Shown here: positions 24,347 through 34,907 of the stretch, one piece after another | Layout: each line of letters begins with the position of its first letter | Numbering within the stretch: the first letter of the stretch is position 1 | Origin: Gamsiella multidivaricata | Lineage: Eukaryota; Mortierellomycota; Mortierellomycetes; Mortierellales; Mortierellaceae | DNA: 64,000 nucleotides | Assembly (NCBI RefSeq): GCF_025024155.1 | Contig: NW_026251779.1 | Coordinates: 119,736-183,735, forward strand | Reading direction: 5' to 3' | The notes under the pieces: generated by a model | The model's database searches: none | What the model was told of the DNA's origin: nothing | Seen by the model: only the letters and a program-made list of their open reading frames with translations | Program-made: the position numbers and the translations under genes

Positions 24347-25705
24347 ATGAAGCACTGCAAGATTTTGTTCCTTTCCAGCGCAATTACCCTTTTCTCAGCA
24401 ACCAATGCTGTCCTCGAGTTTATAGTCCCTCAGAATATTGCCATCGGATTAGAAACCACAATCAAATGGGCGGGAGAGCCATCTCTCGGTATTTCGGAGC
24501 AGGCCGTCGTGCTTTCCAAGGATGGTAAGTCGCTGGCGACACTCTGCCAGGGCTTGATCTCGGGATCTGGGGAATGCACTTTTACTCTCTCTGAGAACGA
24601 TGTCCCGACGCGCATGCTAGGCAATGATGGTTATTATCTTGAGCTCCAGGATCAGGACGGATTGACTTTGGACGTCTCGAAGAACTTTAATATCATGTCT
24701 GACAACGTGCAGGCGGAAGGACAACAGCAAGGGCCTGAGGATGACGAGGAGGAGGAAGACGAAGATAGCAACATCCAGGAAAAAAAGAAAAAGAAAAAAT
24801 CAAAGAAGCGTAAGAATGAGAATGTTAATCAAGAACATACCAGAAGAAATGAGGTTGGTAAGGAGCAAGAAGAGAAGAACTCCCGCAAGCAAGACCACAT
24901 CAACCAGGAACGATACAGAGGGAAGGGTACCGCCTCTGTGAAAAAATACAGTCGGCGCAGTGAAATGGATAGTGACGACCACAAGAAGAGTGATGGCCAC
25001 AATCAGGCCCCCCAGGCTGAGGATGCGCGTCGAAAGGAACAAGAACTTGGTTCCAGAGCCGCAGGTACTACATAAGCATACGCGCGCACTTGACGCATTC
25101 CGCCGAATGCTTTTTATTTGACATGACGATATACCCGATCAATCACCATTGATAGTATCCCATAAAGCTGCTTCTAGCGCATTCGTCGTTGCCACCCCAA
25201 CCCTTGTCTCGGCAGGGTCAGTGGTGCACGACCCAGGTACGTGACGGCGTTGCGCATCCAAATACTGTCTCCTAGGCTAGCGGAGCCATTGACACCACGC
25301 TTGACTCCTCTGTTACTGGTACAACTTTTTACTTTAATCTTAGTGGCACATTCTGCGGTCACTGTGAAGACTGACCAGCTTTCAATGGGGCATGAAAAGA
25401 ACAGCACAGGGAAGGGTGGCAAGCAAAATAAACCCATTGAGATCAATGGAGATAATGACAAGAATAAGACAAAGGATAAGAAGGACGAGAAGACCCAGCG
25501 CGGCAAGGAGATAAAGAAAGGTGCAGAGGTCAAAGAACCCAAGGACGACCAGAGGAGTAACAAGGACGAGGTCTGGACTCGAGTTGTGAATGGTGTGTCG
25601 TCCCTCAGCAAGAACTTTGGGTCTGTTGTATCGAACGGTGTCACCAAGATCAAGTCGCTGATCATTGCGGATTCATTCCCAACTGCCGGGCGATGCCATT
25701 GCTGA
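24347..25705 (+). CDS. Secreted Kre9/Knh1-like protein with Lys/Glu-rich tail
   Basis: Model: exon 24347-25064, then 25344-25705 after a GTACTA...TCTTAG intron, 359 aa. A signal peptide is clear (KHCKILFLSSAITLFSATNA). Residues about 23-120 resemble the Kre9/Knh1 N-terminal beta-sandwich: LEFIVPQNIAIGLETTIKWAG, VVLSKDGKSLATLCQG, ECTFTLSENDVP, DGYYLELQD. The remainder is highly charged (poly-Asp/Glu, then Lys-rich stretches) and ends with VVNGVSSLSKNFGSVVSNGV. The family is linked to cell-wall beta-glucan assembly and surface proteins; function here is inferred. The second exon is less certain: without splicing the frame stops at 25075, a few residues later. No GPI signal is evident in either version. 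Confidence 0.7.
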
Positions 25706-26468
25706 ATCTGGATCGAAAATAGATAATGCCTCGTCCAAGCCGAACCGCCGCCAGGATCGAGACGAGGAGCTCTGATTTAGTGTCCGTAGACCCTAGTCGT
25801 GATAACCGGCCATCCCGTAAATTGTCCTATCATGTCCTCTCTTAACACAGCGACTTTGATGCATTTTGGAACCAGAGACGTGTTCAACTGACTACAGAGA
25901 TAGCAAGAACGACTGGTTCCTACCCGACAATAGCCCTCCCGCGAACTATCAGATCTGTACTGGCTTCATTTGTATTTGTAGCAGACTTCTCTCCAAAGGA
26001 TTCAATGTTTCAATGCTAAACAACGGATGTGTGTTCCTCCTGCATTCCCGGCTCTGTTCAAAATACCACTAAAAAGGACAGAAAGACGTAGTGAATCATT
26101 CACTCATATTCTCAAGAGAGATATGCAGGAGAAGGAAGAAGTCGTGGCCTGAGTCCGGTCGAATTAAAGATTCAAGTAGGAACTGGAAGTAGAGATTCCA
26201 TCTGCGCCGTGTTTCGTAGGCGAAGTTCTTTTCTTTTATTCGTTTTCTAGTCGACCGATATCCCCTGCAGCGTACCACTACTACACACAATAGCTATCAT
26301 ACACCTTGCTTAAACATTCAGACATCTTTCATATTTGCTTTTCCAGCGACTCTTCCTGCTCAGATCGCTCCTCCTACTTTATAACCTATACTCCCCCCCC
26401 GCCATCCAGTCGTTGCGTTTTCTCAATCACATTCTCTGCTTGAAGTTCAAACCTACACCTCCCCCGCA
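25706..26468. other. Intergenic region upstream of the NodB-like gene
   Basis: No exon recognised. The last 100 bp are C/T-rich leader sequence ending in CCCCCGCA before the ATG. Confidence 0.5.
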
Positions 26469-29081
26469 ATGCGTTGCTCAAAGCGACTCCCGTTAATCCT
26501 TTCAGTGCTCGGTATGTCTAACGATTCCCTCTAGGCGCGCTCGTATTTACCAGAACTACAAGCTCTATTGCTGACACCTCTCTTCATGTTCCATGAATAC
26601 ACACCATAGCGTTACCACTGATCATCGCCGGCTTTGGTAAGTTGTTTTAACAACTCTCTCACATTCTCCACCGCTTGCTTATAACATTCCCTCCTCTCAG
26701 AGACCCTGTCAGCAAGTACATTGCGCTCATGTCTTCCTTCTCTTTCCTCCTTTGCTTATTTATTTTGATATCACAGCCGATGCCGAAAAGGATAAAGGCC
26801 AAGATATCAAGCCTGCTGACGACCCCTTGCAACTGTGGCAACTCCGTGCTCATGGGAGCCACCACACCAACAATAGAGCTCATCAGAAGCACTACAAGCA
26901 GCAGAGTGAGAACAAGAAGTTCTCCATGGCCAAGAAGGCGAGCGATCGATCCATCTTATCGCCAGAGCCGCGTGGTCGCAACCTTGCGCAGGTGAATGAT
27001 CTGGAGGACATCACAGGATTTGAGCCCGAGCTCTGGCAACTTCGTGCACACGGTCACCATCACCAGCTGGAAGAGAAGAAGCAGCAAGAGAAGAAGCACA
27101 GCGAAAAGAGGTCGCAAGATGGGCAAAGGAAGCAGGTTGCTGCGAAGCATGACCTGACCGAACAAAAGGGTCGACGACAGAGGACCTCGGATATAGAACA
27201 AGGTGGACAGATCGATATCATGCAGCTAGAGAAGAGGCACAACCCCGAGGAGGACGAACATCAAAAGTATAGTGACAAGTTTGATGACAGGTACGATGTG
27301 GAGCCAACCGAGGGTGGGGCGGGCGATGATAATGAAGACGCGGGAATGAAGGATGGCAAGAAAGGCGGAGGCAAGAACAAAGGCGGAGATGGTAATAAGG
27401 GCAGCAAGAAGGGAGGTAACGGAGGCAAGGACTCCAAGAATGGCAATGACGGACAGAAAAAGAACGACGGCAAGGGCGGCAATGAGAAGGAAGGCAAAGA
27501 CGGCAAGAAGCCCAGCAATGGACAGGCCCCTAAGGATGGCCAAAAGGACGGTAAACCTCCTGCTGATAACAAGAGCCCTGTTGACGGCAAGAAGCCCAAC
27601 AATGGACAGACCCCTAAGGATGGTCAAAAGGACGGTAAACCTGCTGCTGATAACAAGAACCCTGTTAATGGCAAGAATCCAGCCCCAGTTGATGACAAGA
27701 CTCCGACTGATGGCAAGGCTCCGGCTGATGACAAGACTCCAGTTGACGACAAGACCCCAGTTGATAACAAGACTCCAGTTGACGGCAAGACCCCAGTTGA
27801 TGACAAAGTCCCAGCTGATGACAAAGCCCCAGCTGATGACGGGGTTCCGGCTGATGACAAGGCTCCGGTTGGTGACAAGGCTCCGGTTGGCGACAAGGCT
27901 CCGGTTGGCGACAAGGCTCCGGTTGATGAAAAACCCCCAGCTGATGACAAGAACCCTGTCGACAACAAGAATCCGGCTGACAAGGCTCCGGTTGATAATA
28001 AGGCCCCAAACCCTACACCTTTCACCCCTCCGGTTGCTGCCAAGCCCGCACCTGTTGTCCCAGTCCAGCAAATGGGCGAGTTCGTGACCAAGTGCAACAC
28101 TCCCGGCCAGATCGCGTTGACCTTCGTAAGCCGGACTCTCATTGGGCTTCTTTGTGTGTGGACGCCGGTGCGTGGCTGCTCTTCTTCTCATCCTGACACT
28201 CTACTTTTTTTTTGTCGTCTTTCTAGTCCGAGGGGCCCAGCGAGGCCACGATCCAAATGATTGAGATCCTTAAGGAGGGCAAGGCCCGTGTCACCTTCTT
28301 CACCAACGCGACTTGGCTCGATTATATGCAGTACGCTGGCATAACCCGCCGTGCCTACAACGAGGGCCACTTGATCGGCATGACCTACCGCCTCCCCAAC
28401 GACTCCTCCAACGACATGACGGACACCCAGCTCCGCGCCGACATTGCCAAGCACGCTAACAAGATCTTTGACCTCATCGGCAAGTATCCCAAGTACGTTC
28501 GCGTCCATGAAGCCGGTCTCAAGGACCCCAAGCTCGAGCCCACCATCCGCGATATGGGCTATACTCTCGTCGGATTCAACCTCGACGAGGCCGATTACAA
28601 GTACAGCAGCCGTAGCCAGGCCTCTCAAATCGCAGGCATCTACGAGACCACGTTTGCGAAGCAGGCGGACGCGTTCGGTCGCAAGGGTTCGTACGTTGCG
28701 GTAGGGTATGACATCCCCGCTTCGGGCGCCGCAGGTGCACTGCCAGATATCATCTCGGCCGTCATCCGCAACGACTACGATATGGTCCGTCTGGATGGCT
28801 GCACCAACGACACCATGCCCTACAAGAAATCGGCCCTGACAAACGACGGCTTTGTGGGCGATGACTTTTCCTTTGGAGGATCCAAGTATATCCATGGCCA
28901 GTCGCCCGTTGCGGTCCAGAACGGCAAGGCTATTCCTGGACAGATGCCCGTCAAAGTTGGAGACAATAGCGGCAACAATAACGCCGGTGATTCCAAGGCT
29001 TCGACTGGTGCCTCTGCTGCAGCCCCTAGTATTTTTCTGGGTATGGTCGGCGCAGCTATGATGTTCACTTTGGCCGTGTAA
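26469..29081 (+). CDS. GPI-type secreted NodB-fold (chitin deacetylase-like) protein, probably catalytically inactive
   Basis: Four exons (26469-26511, 26610-26636, 26777-28125, 28227-29081) give 757 aa. The first two tiny exons encode a signal peptide ending AGFADAEK. Next come two copies of LWQLRAHG with His-rich tails, a Lys/Gly region, then about 25 PVDDK/PADDK-type units (about residues 265-430). The NodB-like domain starts CNTPGQIALTF|SEGPSEATIQMI, the intron falling inside the motif. Active chitin deacetylases have TFDDG there, so both Asp are lost; the HxxxH region reads GHLIGMTYRLPNDSS and the RPPY region VRVHEAGL, so the metal ligands are also gone. The C-terminus has a Ser/Ala stretch and hydrophobic tail suited to a GPI anchor. 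Probable role: wall-anchored chitin-binding or structural protein. Confidence 0.85.
27533..28014 (+). repeat. Tandem 18-24-nt coding repeats (PxDxK units)
   Basis: Degenerate units reading CC(A/G)-GTT/GCT-GAT-GAC-AAG repeat about 25 times in frame, with two longer blocks that share PNGQTPKDGQKDGKP. Near-identical neighbours (such as PVGDKA four times) suggest recent slippage or unequal exchange. Confidence 0.9.
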
Positions 29082-29233
29082 AATAGCCATCGATACTGTA
29101 TCCCTCTTCTCAGTAATCATAATAGATCCAAGTATCTGGTCCGTGCAACATTTGTAAATAAATTTTTTTCGCCCTATTTGGCTGTGCTTTGCTGTATGTT
29201 TACTTCTCAGTGGGCTCCTTTTGCCTGCTGCTG

Positions 29234-31062
29234 CTACTTGTCCTTCTGGAACACTTTGGCCAGATAAGCGTCTATAACCTTGTTCACCTCCTCGGGGTTC
29301 TCCGTATGGGCATTATGGCCACCCTCCTTGATCGAAACCTTCTCCAGACTCGTCATGGTCTCAGATGGGTGGATAGCAACGAACGCAGGCGTCACAATCG
29401 GATCCTTCTCGATGATCGCCTGCAGTGCCGGGACCGTATAAGGCTTTCCAATGTACGCTGTTTCACATTGATAATTGAAATGTGGGACAATGTAAGCCAG
29501 CGAAGCATCATTCGCCTATGAATAACTCCATCGCGTTTTGTTTTTTTCTGTTTTACGATGGTTTACTTACGCAGTTCATCTTCATGGTTCAAACGCACAG
29601 CACGATAGTAGTTCAGACCACCGTGCAGGGTTGTGCGCGCATAGTTCTGGACATAGTACTGCTTCTCCTATAGAGGGCACAAAATATCACGAACAAAGAT
29701 CATGTTCAGAACGGAACTGTGCAACAATGGCATCAAAGGTTCTTCAAGCAAACCTACCTCGTGCGATGTGCCAACGCCCGCTCCATAGACGGAGTTGAAC
29801 ATGGCAATGGCTACTTTTTGCGCCTATGCTCGTTGATATTAATGAGATAAGACGCGTCAAACGTTATTGTCCTTGACTATTGAAGGACGATGGAGGGGAA
29901 CCAGATGTAGTCTTGGAATTGAAACCTTACATCTCCGTCAAACCAGCCCTCCGGTTCACGCGTTTGGAAGACACTGAAGAAACGAAACTGAGGAAAATGC
30001 TCCGCCAGTACGTCGGGTTCCACGAACTGGGCCACGGGCTGAATGTGTGGGAATCCGATGCTAAGGATAAAAAAATCCCCCCATTAATGCACGAAAAAAT
30101 TTCTTAACTGATGTGTAATGGAGTATGACACATCGCTCACATGAAAGATAAAGTGTACCTAATGATGGCGCGGCATCGCTCGGGATAGTAGAGTCCGACT
30201 TTCCAGATGGATGTGGAACCCCTGTTGAGGAACAACACCAGAATAAGTGGTGAGATATTAGTGAAAGGAACTCCATGTTCGCTCTGCTGTTCATTTTTTT
30301 TATTTCTTACCAATCATGACCGATCCAAACCGCCTTATCGACATTCAAATGGTCCAACAACTTCACGAGGTTTGCAGCAATGTTCTTGGTACGATAAGGA
30401 TCATAGTTTCCGTCGTCACATCTTGGATGATCCTACAGAGAGCACGATGCATCTGTTAGAAGTACCATTCGCCTTATGATAGGTGCAGCACTGACTTTTC
30501 AAAGCGATGAAACAAACCGTTTCTCCGACTCCAAGGTTATCGACAGCAATGACATGATAGCCCTGCTTGACCAAGTGGCGGATCTGGTAGCGCCATCCAT
30601 ACCACAAGTCAGGGAATCCATGGACGAGGATCAGCGTCTCGTTGTTGGGATCTCCCTCCTCGACATAATCTGACATGACCAGCAGGTGAAGAAGATAAAG
30701 GTCAGGTACAAAGCACTGAAACACAACAACAACCAGTTAGCAGCGAAAATCACGCAGAGGACCACAATCGTGCCCTTACGATACCTGTAGCCGTTGAGAG
30801 TGGCATACTTGTGGTTGAAACTGAGAGGAGTTGGTCCCATACATGAATGAGTGGACACTTGTTTTAAAAAAATTAACTAAAACGTCTAATGTTGTCGCCA
30901 GGTTCTCGGCACGCACCTGGAAACGTGATTCTCAGGGGCCGTGGGCTTCGAAACTGCAATATGATGTGCTTCGATAGCAGTTAGATTAGCGAGTGTGATC
31001 TTTAGCATCCCATACAATCCTGGGTTTTCGGCATCAAGTTTGGTAGGGGTGTTGTTGGACAT
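29234..31062 (-). CDS. Epoxide-hydrolase-like alpha/beta hydrolase, cluster copy 1
   Basis: Nine exons: 30917-31062, 30780-30820, 30518-30669, 30311-30432, 30159-30221, 29931-30060, 29758-29823, 29571-29667, 29234-29457; 346 aa, all phases consistent. Motifs: FNHKYATLNGYRYHYVEEGDP, HGFPDLWYGWR (HGxP oxyanion loop), VDNLGVGET, YDPYRTKN, VWIGHDW|G with the Asp nucleophile of epoxide hydrolases, PQFRFFSVFQTREPEGWF in the lid, GKPYTVPALQ, and EGGHNAHTENP with the catalytic His. The family opens epoxides by an Asp ester; fluoroacetate-dehalogenase-like activity is an alternative. No signal peptide is seen. The three full paralogues have identical exon lengths except in the last exon, showing tandem duplication. 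Confidence 0.9.
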
Positions 31063-31374
31063 GTTTTGCAAAAACCTGTGGGAAAAGCGGCGACTCAAGG
31101 CTAGGAGCAGTGGAAAGATGATAAACGTAAGAGGGCTCAAGATGCCTCTCCAATGTTCTCTTTATTTTACACATGCCTTCTCGAAGCCGCATGATGAGCG
31201 CAAAAAAAAAAAAAAAAGGCGGCATTGAGGGTGATCCCTTCCCAGATTATCTACGGAGATACACATGTGCCCAAAGCGCTTAGAGCTTGTCGCTAATTTT
31301 TTTTTTTTATTGAAATCCTACTTTCTTCGGCATTCTCTGACCTCCTGAGTACTCATCCATACCTTTCTTCTACC

Positions 31375-31600
31375 GCTTCTCCTTCTTTGGTTCCTTGGCC
31401 AAATAATCCTTCAGGACTTTGTTGTGATCCTCTACGTTCCCCGTGTGGATATCGTGGCCTCCCTCCAGAATTAATGTCTACTCCAGATTCACGGCATTGT
31501 CGGTCTGAAATGCAGCATAATAGGGCTGAGCTACAGTCGGGTCCTTCTCGATGATGAGGGGACCATAAAGGGTATGCCAGCATACGCAGTAGGAAGAAGG
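31375..31600 (-). pseudogene. Decayed last exon of an interrupted alpha/beta hydrolase (cluster copy 2)
   Basis: Minus-strand sequence still reads PLIIEKDPTV, then DNAVNLE, an in-frame TAG, then LEGGHDIHTGNVEDHNKVL and DYLAKEPKK, clearly the final exon of the neighbouring hydrolases (EKDPIVTP, EGGHNAHTENPEEVNKV). A frameshift separates the AYAGIP start from the rest. Remnant intron sequence continues to about 31638, where the inverted-repeat mobile DNA begins. The start of the same gene is found 6.5 kb away beyond the mobile DNA. It cannot make a functional enzyme. Confidence 0.85.
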
Positions 31601-31638
31601 GGATTTCATGATGAAAATAACGTGAAATTCAACTCACG

Positions 31639-32565
31639 CGGTTGAGAGTTCCTTTCTGCTTGCTTTCCTCAAGCGCTATCCAGGACTCACGGACGTGGCG
31701 CTTCTGGCTATCCCTGAGACTCGTGCAAGGAACCTACTACAGCTACTCGTATTCCACTGCTCCAAGGTCGGCTCGGTACAGTCCAGCAATGGTTTAGAAA
31801 GGTGCCAAGGGTACGGCGTGGAGTCAGCTTGTTTTGTAGAGATGGCCCTACCACATAGGTACCAGCAGCTGTGGAGATATGTGTTCGCCATGGAGATATA
31901 TGTTCTCTATGGAGAGATGTGTTCGCCATGACCAGGAGTCGACCCCGGACGGACAGATTGTAAGTCAATGGCTCTTACCAACCTGGCGAAGAGCCGTGCA
32001 CGGTATAAGAATCAAGGTGAATTCTTTGGTTTCCACCAATCGTAGTGATTCATGTGTCGAGGGGGTCTACACCATGTCTTCTCGGCTAAGAGGGTTCTGG
32101 GTTATGTGTTGAAAATGTTAATGCGAAAGGCCTGGTGCCCCTCGACACATCTTTTGACTTTTTCTTCCATGTGCTATATCTTTTTTTTTTTTCTTTCTTT
32201 TTTTTTTTTTTTTTTTTTTTTTTTTGGCACCCATTGTGGAGGCACCTAGCAGCAGCGGATGTTCTGTGTATTGTATTTTAGCTTGATGACTGAGGCAGCT
32301 ATGCGTGGTCAGCTGAACCTTAGAAGAGAAAAGTAGGAGCTACACGGCGCTAAAGTCGGATTGGCACACCTAAGCTCACATCGATCGACTGCCGTCAATG
32401 CTAGATGCTGGCGCCGATTTAATGTGCTGGCCGAGACGGCAACAAGTCGAACCCTTACTGGGAGCCCATCCCCTGCAGCTAGACATACATCGCAGCAGTG
32501 AACTGCAGCATTTGGAGTGATAACAGGGCATGTTCGCATTTGATGTTGCAAAAGCACACCGCGCA
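31639..32565 (+). repeat. Left arm of the long inverted repeat
   Basis: Reverse complement matches 36087-37012 with, as far as I can read, one length difference (12 versus 11 bases in a homopolymer, around 32181-32192). Even an interrupted run of 28 Ts is the same length in both arms. Starts CGGTTGAGAG and ends ACCGCGCA. Confidence 0.93.
31930..32000 (-). other. tRNA-like segment in the left arm
   Basis: Mirror copy of the right-arm segment near 36662-36727: a GGTCGACTCC B-box-like element, GGTTGGTAAGAGC resembling a tRNA D arm, and TCGCC/GGCGA ends able to pair. The 5' half of the D stem is missing, so it is not an intact tRNA. Confidence 0.35.
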
Positions 32566-33300
32566 TCACGGACTGAATTGCTGGTGTTGTGGCCGGCCAT
32601 GATATCACGATGTATGAGTGTCTTGCACATTGGACAATAAAGCCGGCGGATGTTGACCTGACCAACAAAATCCTCACAGCTTGGACACTTTTTCGAGGTG
32701 CAATACTCATTTACACCTACAACAATGTAGCCAAGCGATCTAGCCTAGAGAGAGGTGAGATTAGTCATGATGTCTCGCAAAAGAGAGCAATTACAGGGTC
32801 ACTAAGGGGCATCATCGGCCACTTACTTTCTAGACAAAGTACGATTGGAACGACTCGTGCAAAGAAGACAGTCTGGTCTTTGTAGAAAACTTCCCGAGAC
32901 CCACGCCGGTCACAACTCCGTTGCTGTCTTCTCTCTTGGCGCCAATTGATCCGCTGACAATCTTGAGAAGACGGTTGGCAATCCGCTTATACTCCTCGCC
33001 TCGCGCCCTTCTTGCATCCTACTTGTGTTTCTTGAGGACCACGTTGCTGTTGTGGAAGGAATCGAGATGTGCCTCCACATCCTTGAGCTTACCAACGTAG
33101 TCTTTGATGCTTGCTCCAGAGCCGTGTAGGGGAGTGGGAGGTGGGAAAGGAGGAGCAAGTTGCTGATAGATATCGAGTCGTAGACTGCTCTGTCCTTACT
33201 TTGTTCCATCCAGTATCGATGCTTTAGTATGGCCCTACGGAACGGGCGGCGTATCTGCAACAGTTGGGTGCCGGTCCTTGGGCTGGTGTAGAAAGGTTTC
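32540..33300 (-). pseudogene. Fanzor (eukaryotic TnpB-like RNA-guided nuclease) relic
   Basis: C-terminal half of a Fanzor-type protein on the minus strand. Reading order: IYQQLAPPFPPP, KDYVGKLKDVEAHLDSF, EEYKRIANRLLKIVSGSIG, GVGLGKFSTKTRLSSLHESF, an 82-bp intron (32745-32826, GTAAGT...CTAG), GYIVVGVNEYCTSKKCPSC with the RuvC-II Glu at 32706-32708, RRLYCPMC completing the CxxC...CxxC zinc knuckle, and HRDIMAGHN with the RuvC-III Asp at 32604-32606. This ordered set is diagnostic of TnpB/Fanzor. In-frame stops at 33019-33021 and 32830-32832 and frame loss upstream of about 33190 kill it. Its tail runs into the inverted-repeat arm (RDARCAFATSNAN) rather than a natural end. The N-terminal half is not recognisable; 33300-33900 carries possible but unassigned remnants. 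Confidence 0.82.
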
Positions 33301-34868
33301 TTTGCTTTTGTTTTTTCATTTTTTATTTTTATTTTTATTTTTTTTCTCTTCTTTATCCGTCATCCTTTTCTTATTCTCTAGGCGCCGTTCTGACCAACTC
33401 TGCTTCGCTGGTCTCCATTATGACCAAGAGTCCACTGCGAAAGGGGCATACCGTTTTCGGCTCCCCTGTATAACCGGTCTTCATTGCACGTCTTATTATA
33501 TAGAGCACAGTGGATAGATCGTAGACAATAAATGAGTCGCCGAAACACAGAAAAGCAAAAAGACATATCGATGCGCTGAAAGAAGAACACAAGCGATACC
33601 TGCGCTTGGCCCAATGATGGTCGCTGCACCAGCCAAATTCACAGCCTCTTTGGGAGTGCAGTGCTTGGGCCACAAATTTAGGCTGTAAACAAAGAGAGTT
33701 CCAATTACGTACATCAAGAATCAAATGCATGGGCCACATACACGTGGAGTAGTCAAGGTTTAGACCACCCTGGCCAGGCCATAGTGACCAGAAGGGCCAA
33801 AGACGGCGACGGGACCCATTCCTTGCTCTCCACAGCACACCCTGGTCTGCGTTATCATGGAGAGCGGCAGGGCTGCTGTTGCTCATTGCCAACTGCCGCG
33901 ATCCTCATTGCTGATCACTCTGATCCTGGGATCAGTGGTTTATTTTTGTGATTACACAAGGCTGCACTACAGAAGAGGCTGCACTACAGAAGAGGCTGCA
34001 GGGTGTCAACGGTGCGGCTCTATTAGGTCCCCACGGGTGCTGTTACTTGTAGCATTTTCTTTTGGCGCATTTGTTGATGTGCGTTACAGGGCTTGTGCCA
34101 GTCTGTCACCCTCTAGCGGCTGCAGTGGGTGATATTCCTTTATTTGATCCAGGCACAGGAGCATTAAACTATGGATCGTAAATCAGCTATTGAAGGGGTC
34201 CATCCAGCAACGAGTGTTCAAAAGTGGATAGTTTGGTCCGAGCAGATCAAGATCGCTTTGGGGCGTCTTCAACAGCCACCGCCTATAAGTGTGCTGCTGC
34301 GAAAGAGTACCATTGTCTTCACTGTGTGTGTCTGCGTTCTTTGTCCTCGCTCTTCTTCCCTGCTGTTACTATTACTTATTCTTGTCTCGTTTTGGGAGCA
34401 GTATCGTCCACTAGCGTTGCTGCGATCGATGCTGCTACCGATACAGCTATCGGTACTGGGTGTGTCTCTGCATGCGCCTCCGCAGGAGTATCTGCGCGAG
34501 TGCCTGTTCTGGTGGGCGAATTTCATTATGTGGATGGAGCGGTCGCAATGCACCCGTCCGTAAATGGCTCCAGCTGATGGTGGCGCTGGCAATATATAAA
34601 CCGGCCGTTGTACCTCGCTGCTTCAACGTCAAGGCAAGTACTAACGTTCAGCTGCACTCTCTCCACTCCTCTCTTCACAGCTTCACCTTATATACTTCCG
34701 CTCTTTGCGCCTGCACTCTTCGAGCCCCCACTCTTTGCACCTGCACTCTTCGAGCCTCTACTCCCCATGCCTCCGCTCTTTGCACCTGCACTCTGATACC
34801 GTCACTCACCTCTCCACTGCTTTCTCTCTCTCCCTCTGTCTCTCTCTGTCTCTCTCTGTCTCTCTCTG

Positions 34869-34907
<39 letters not shown>

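Noticed and set aside
27226..28191. Long minus-strand frame opposite the NodB-like stalk
   Set aside because: Shadow of in-frame tandem repeats; the plus strand has signal peptide, splice sites and a domain.
30669..30724. N-terminal extension CFVPDLYLLHLLVM before the hydrolase exon 3
   Set aside because: It is open in three paralogues but lies upstream of a phase-correct acceptor (TCAG before ATTAYGTCGA); splicing there joins exon 2 to give the expected RYHYVEEGDP, so this is conserved intron sequence.
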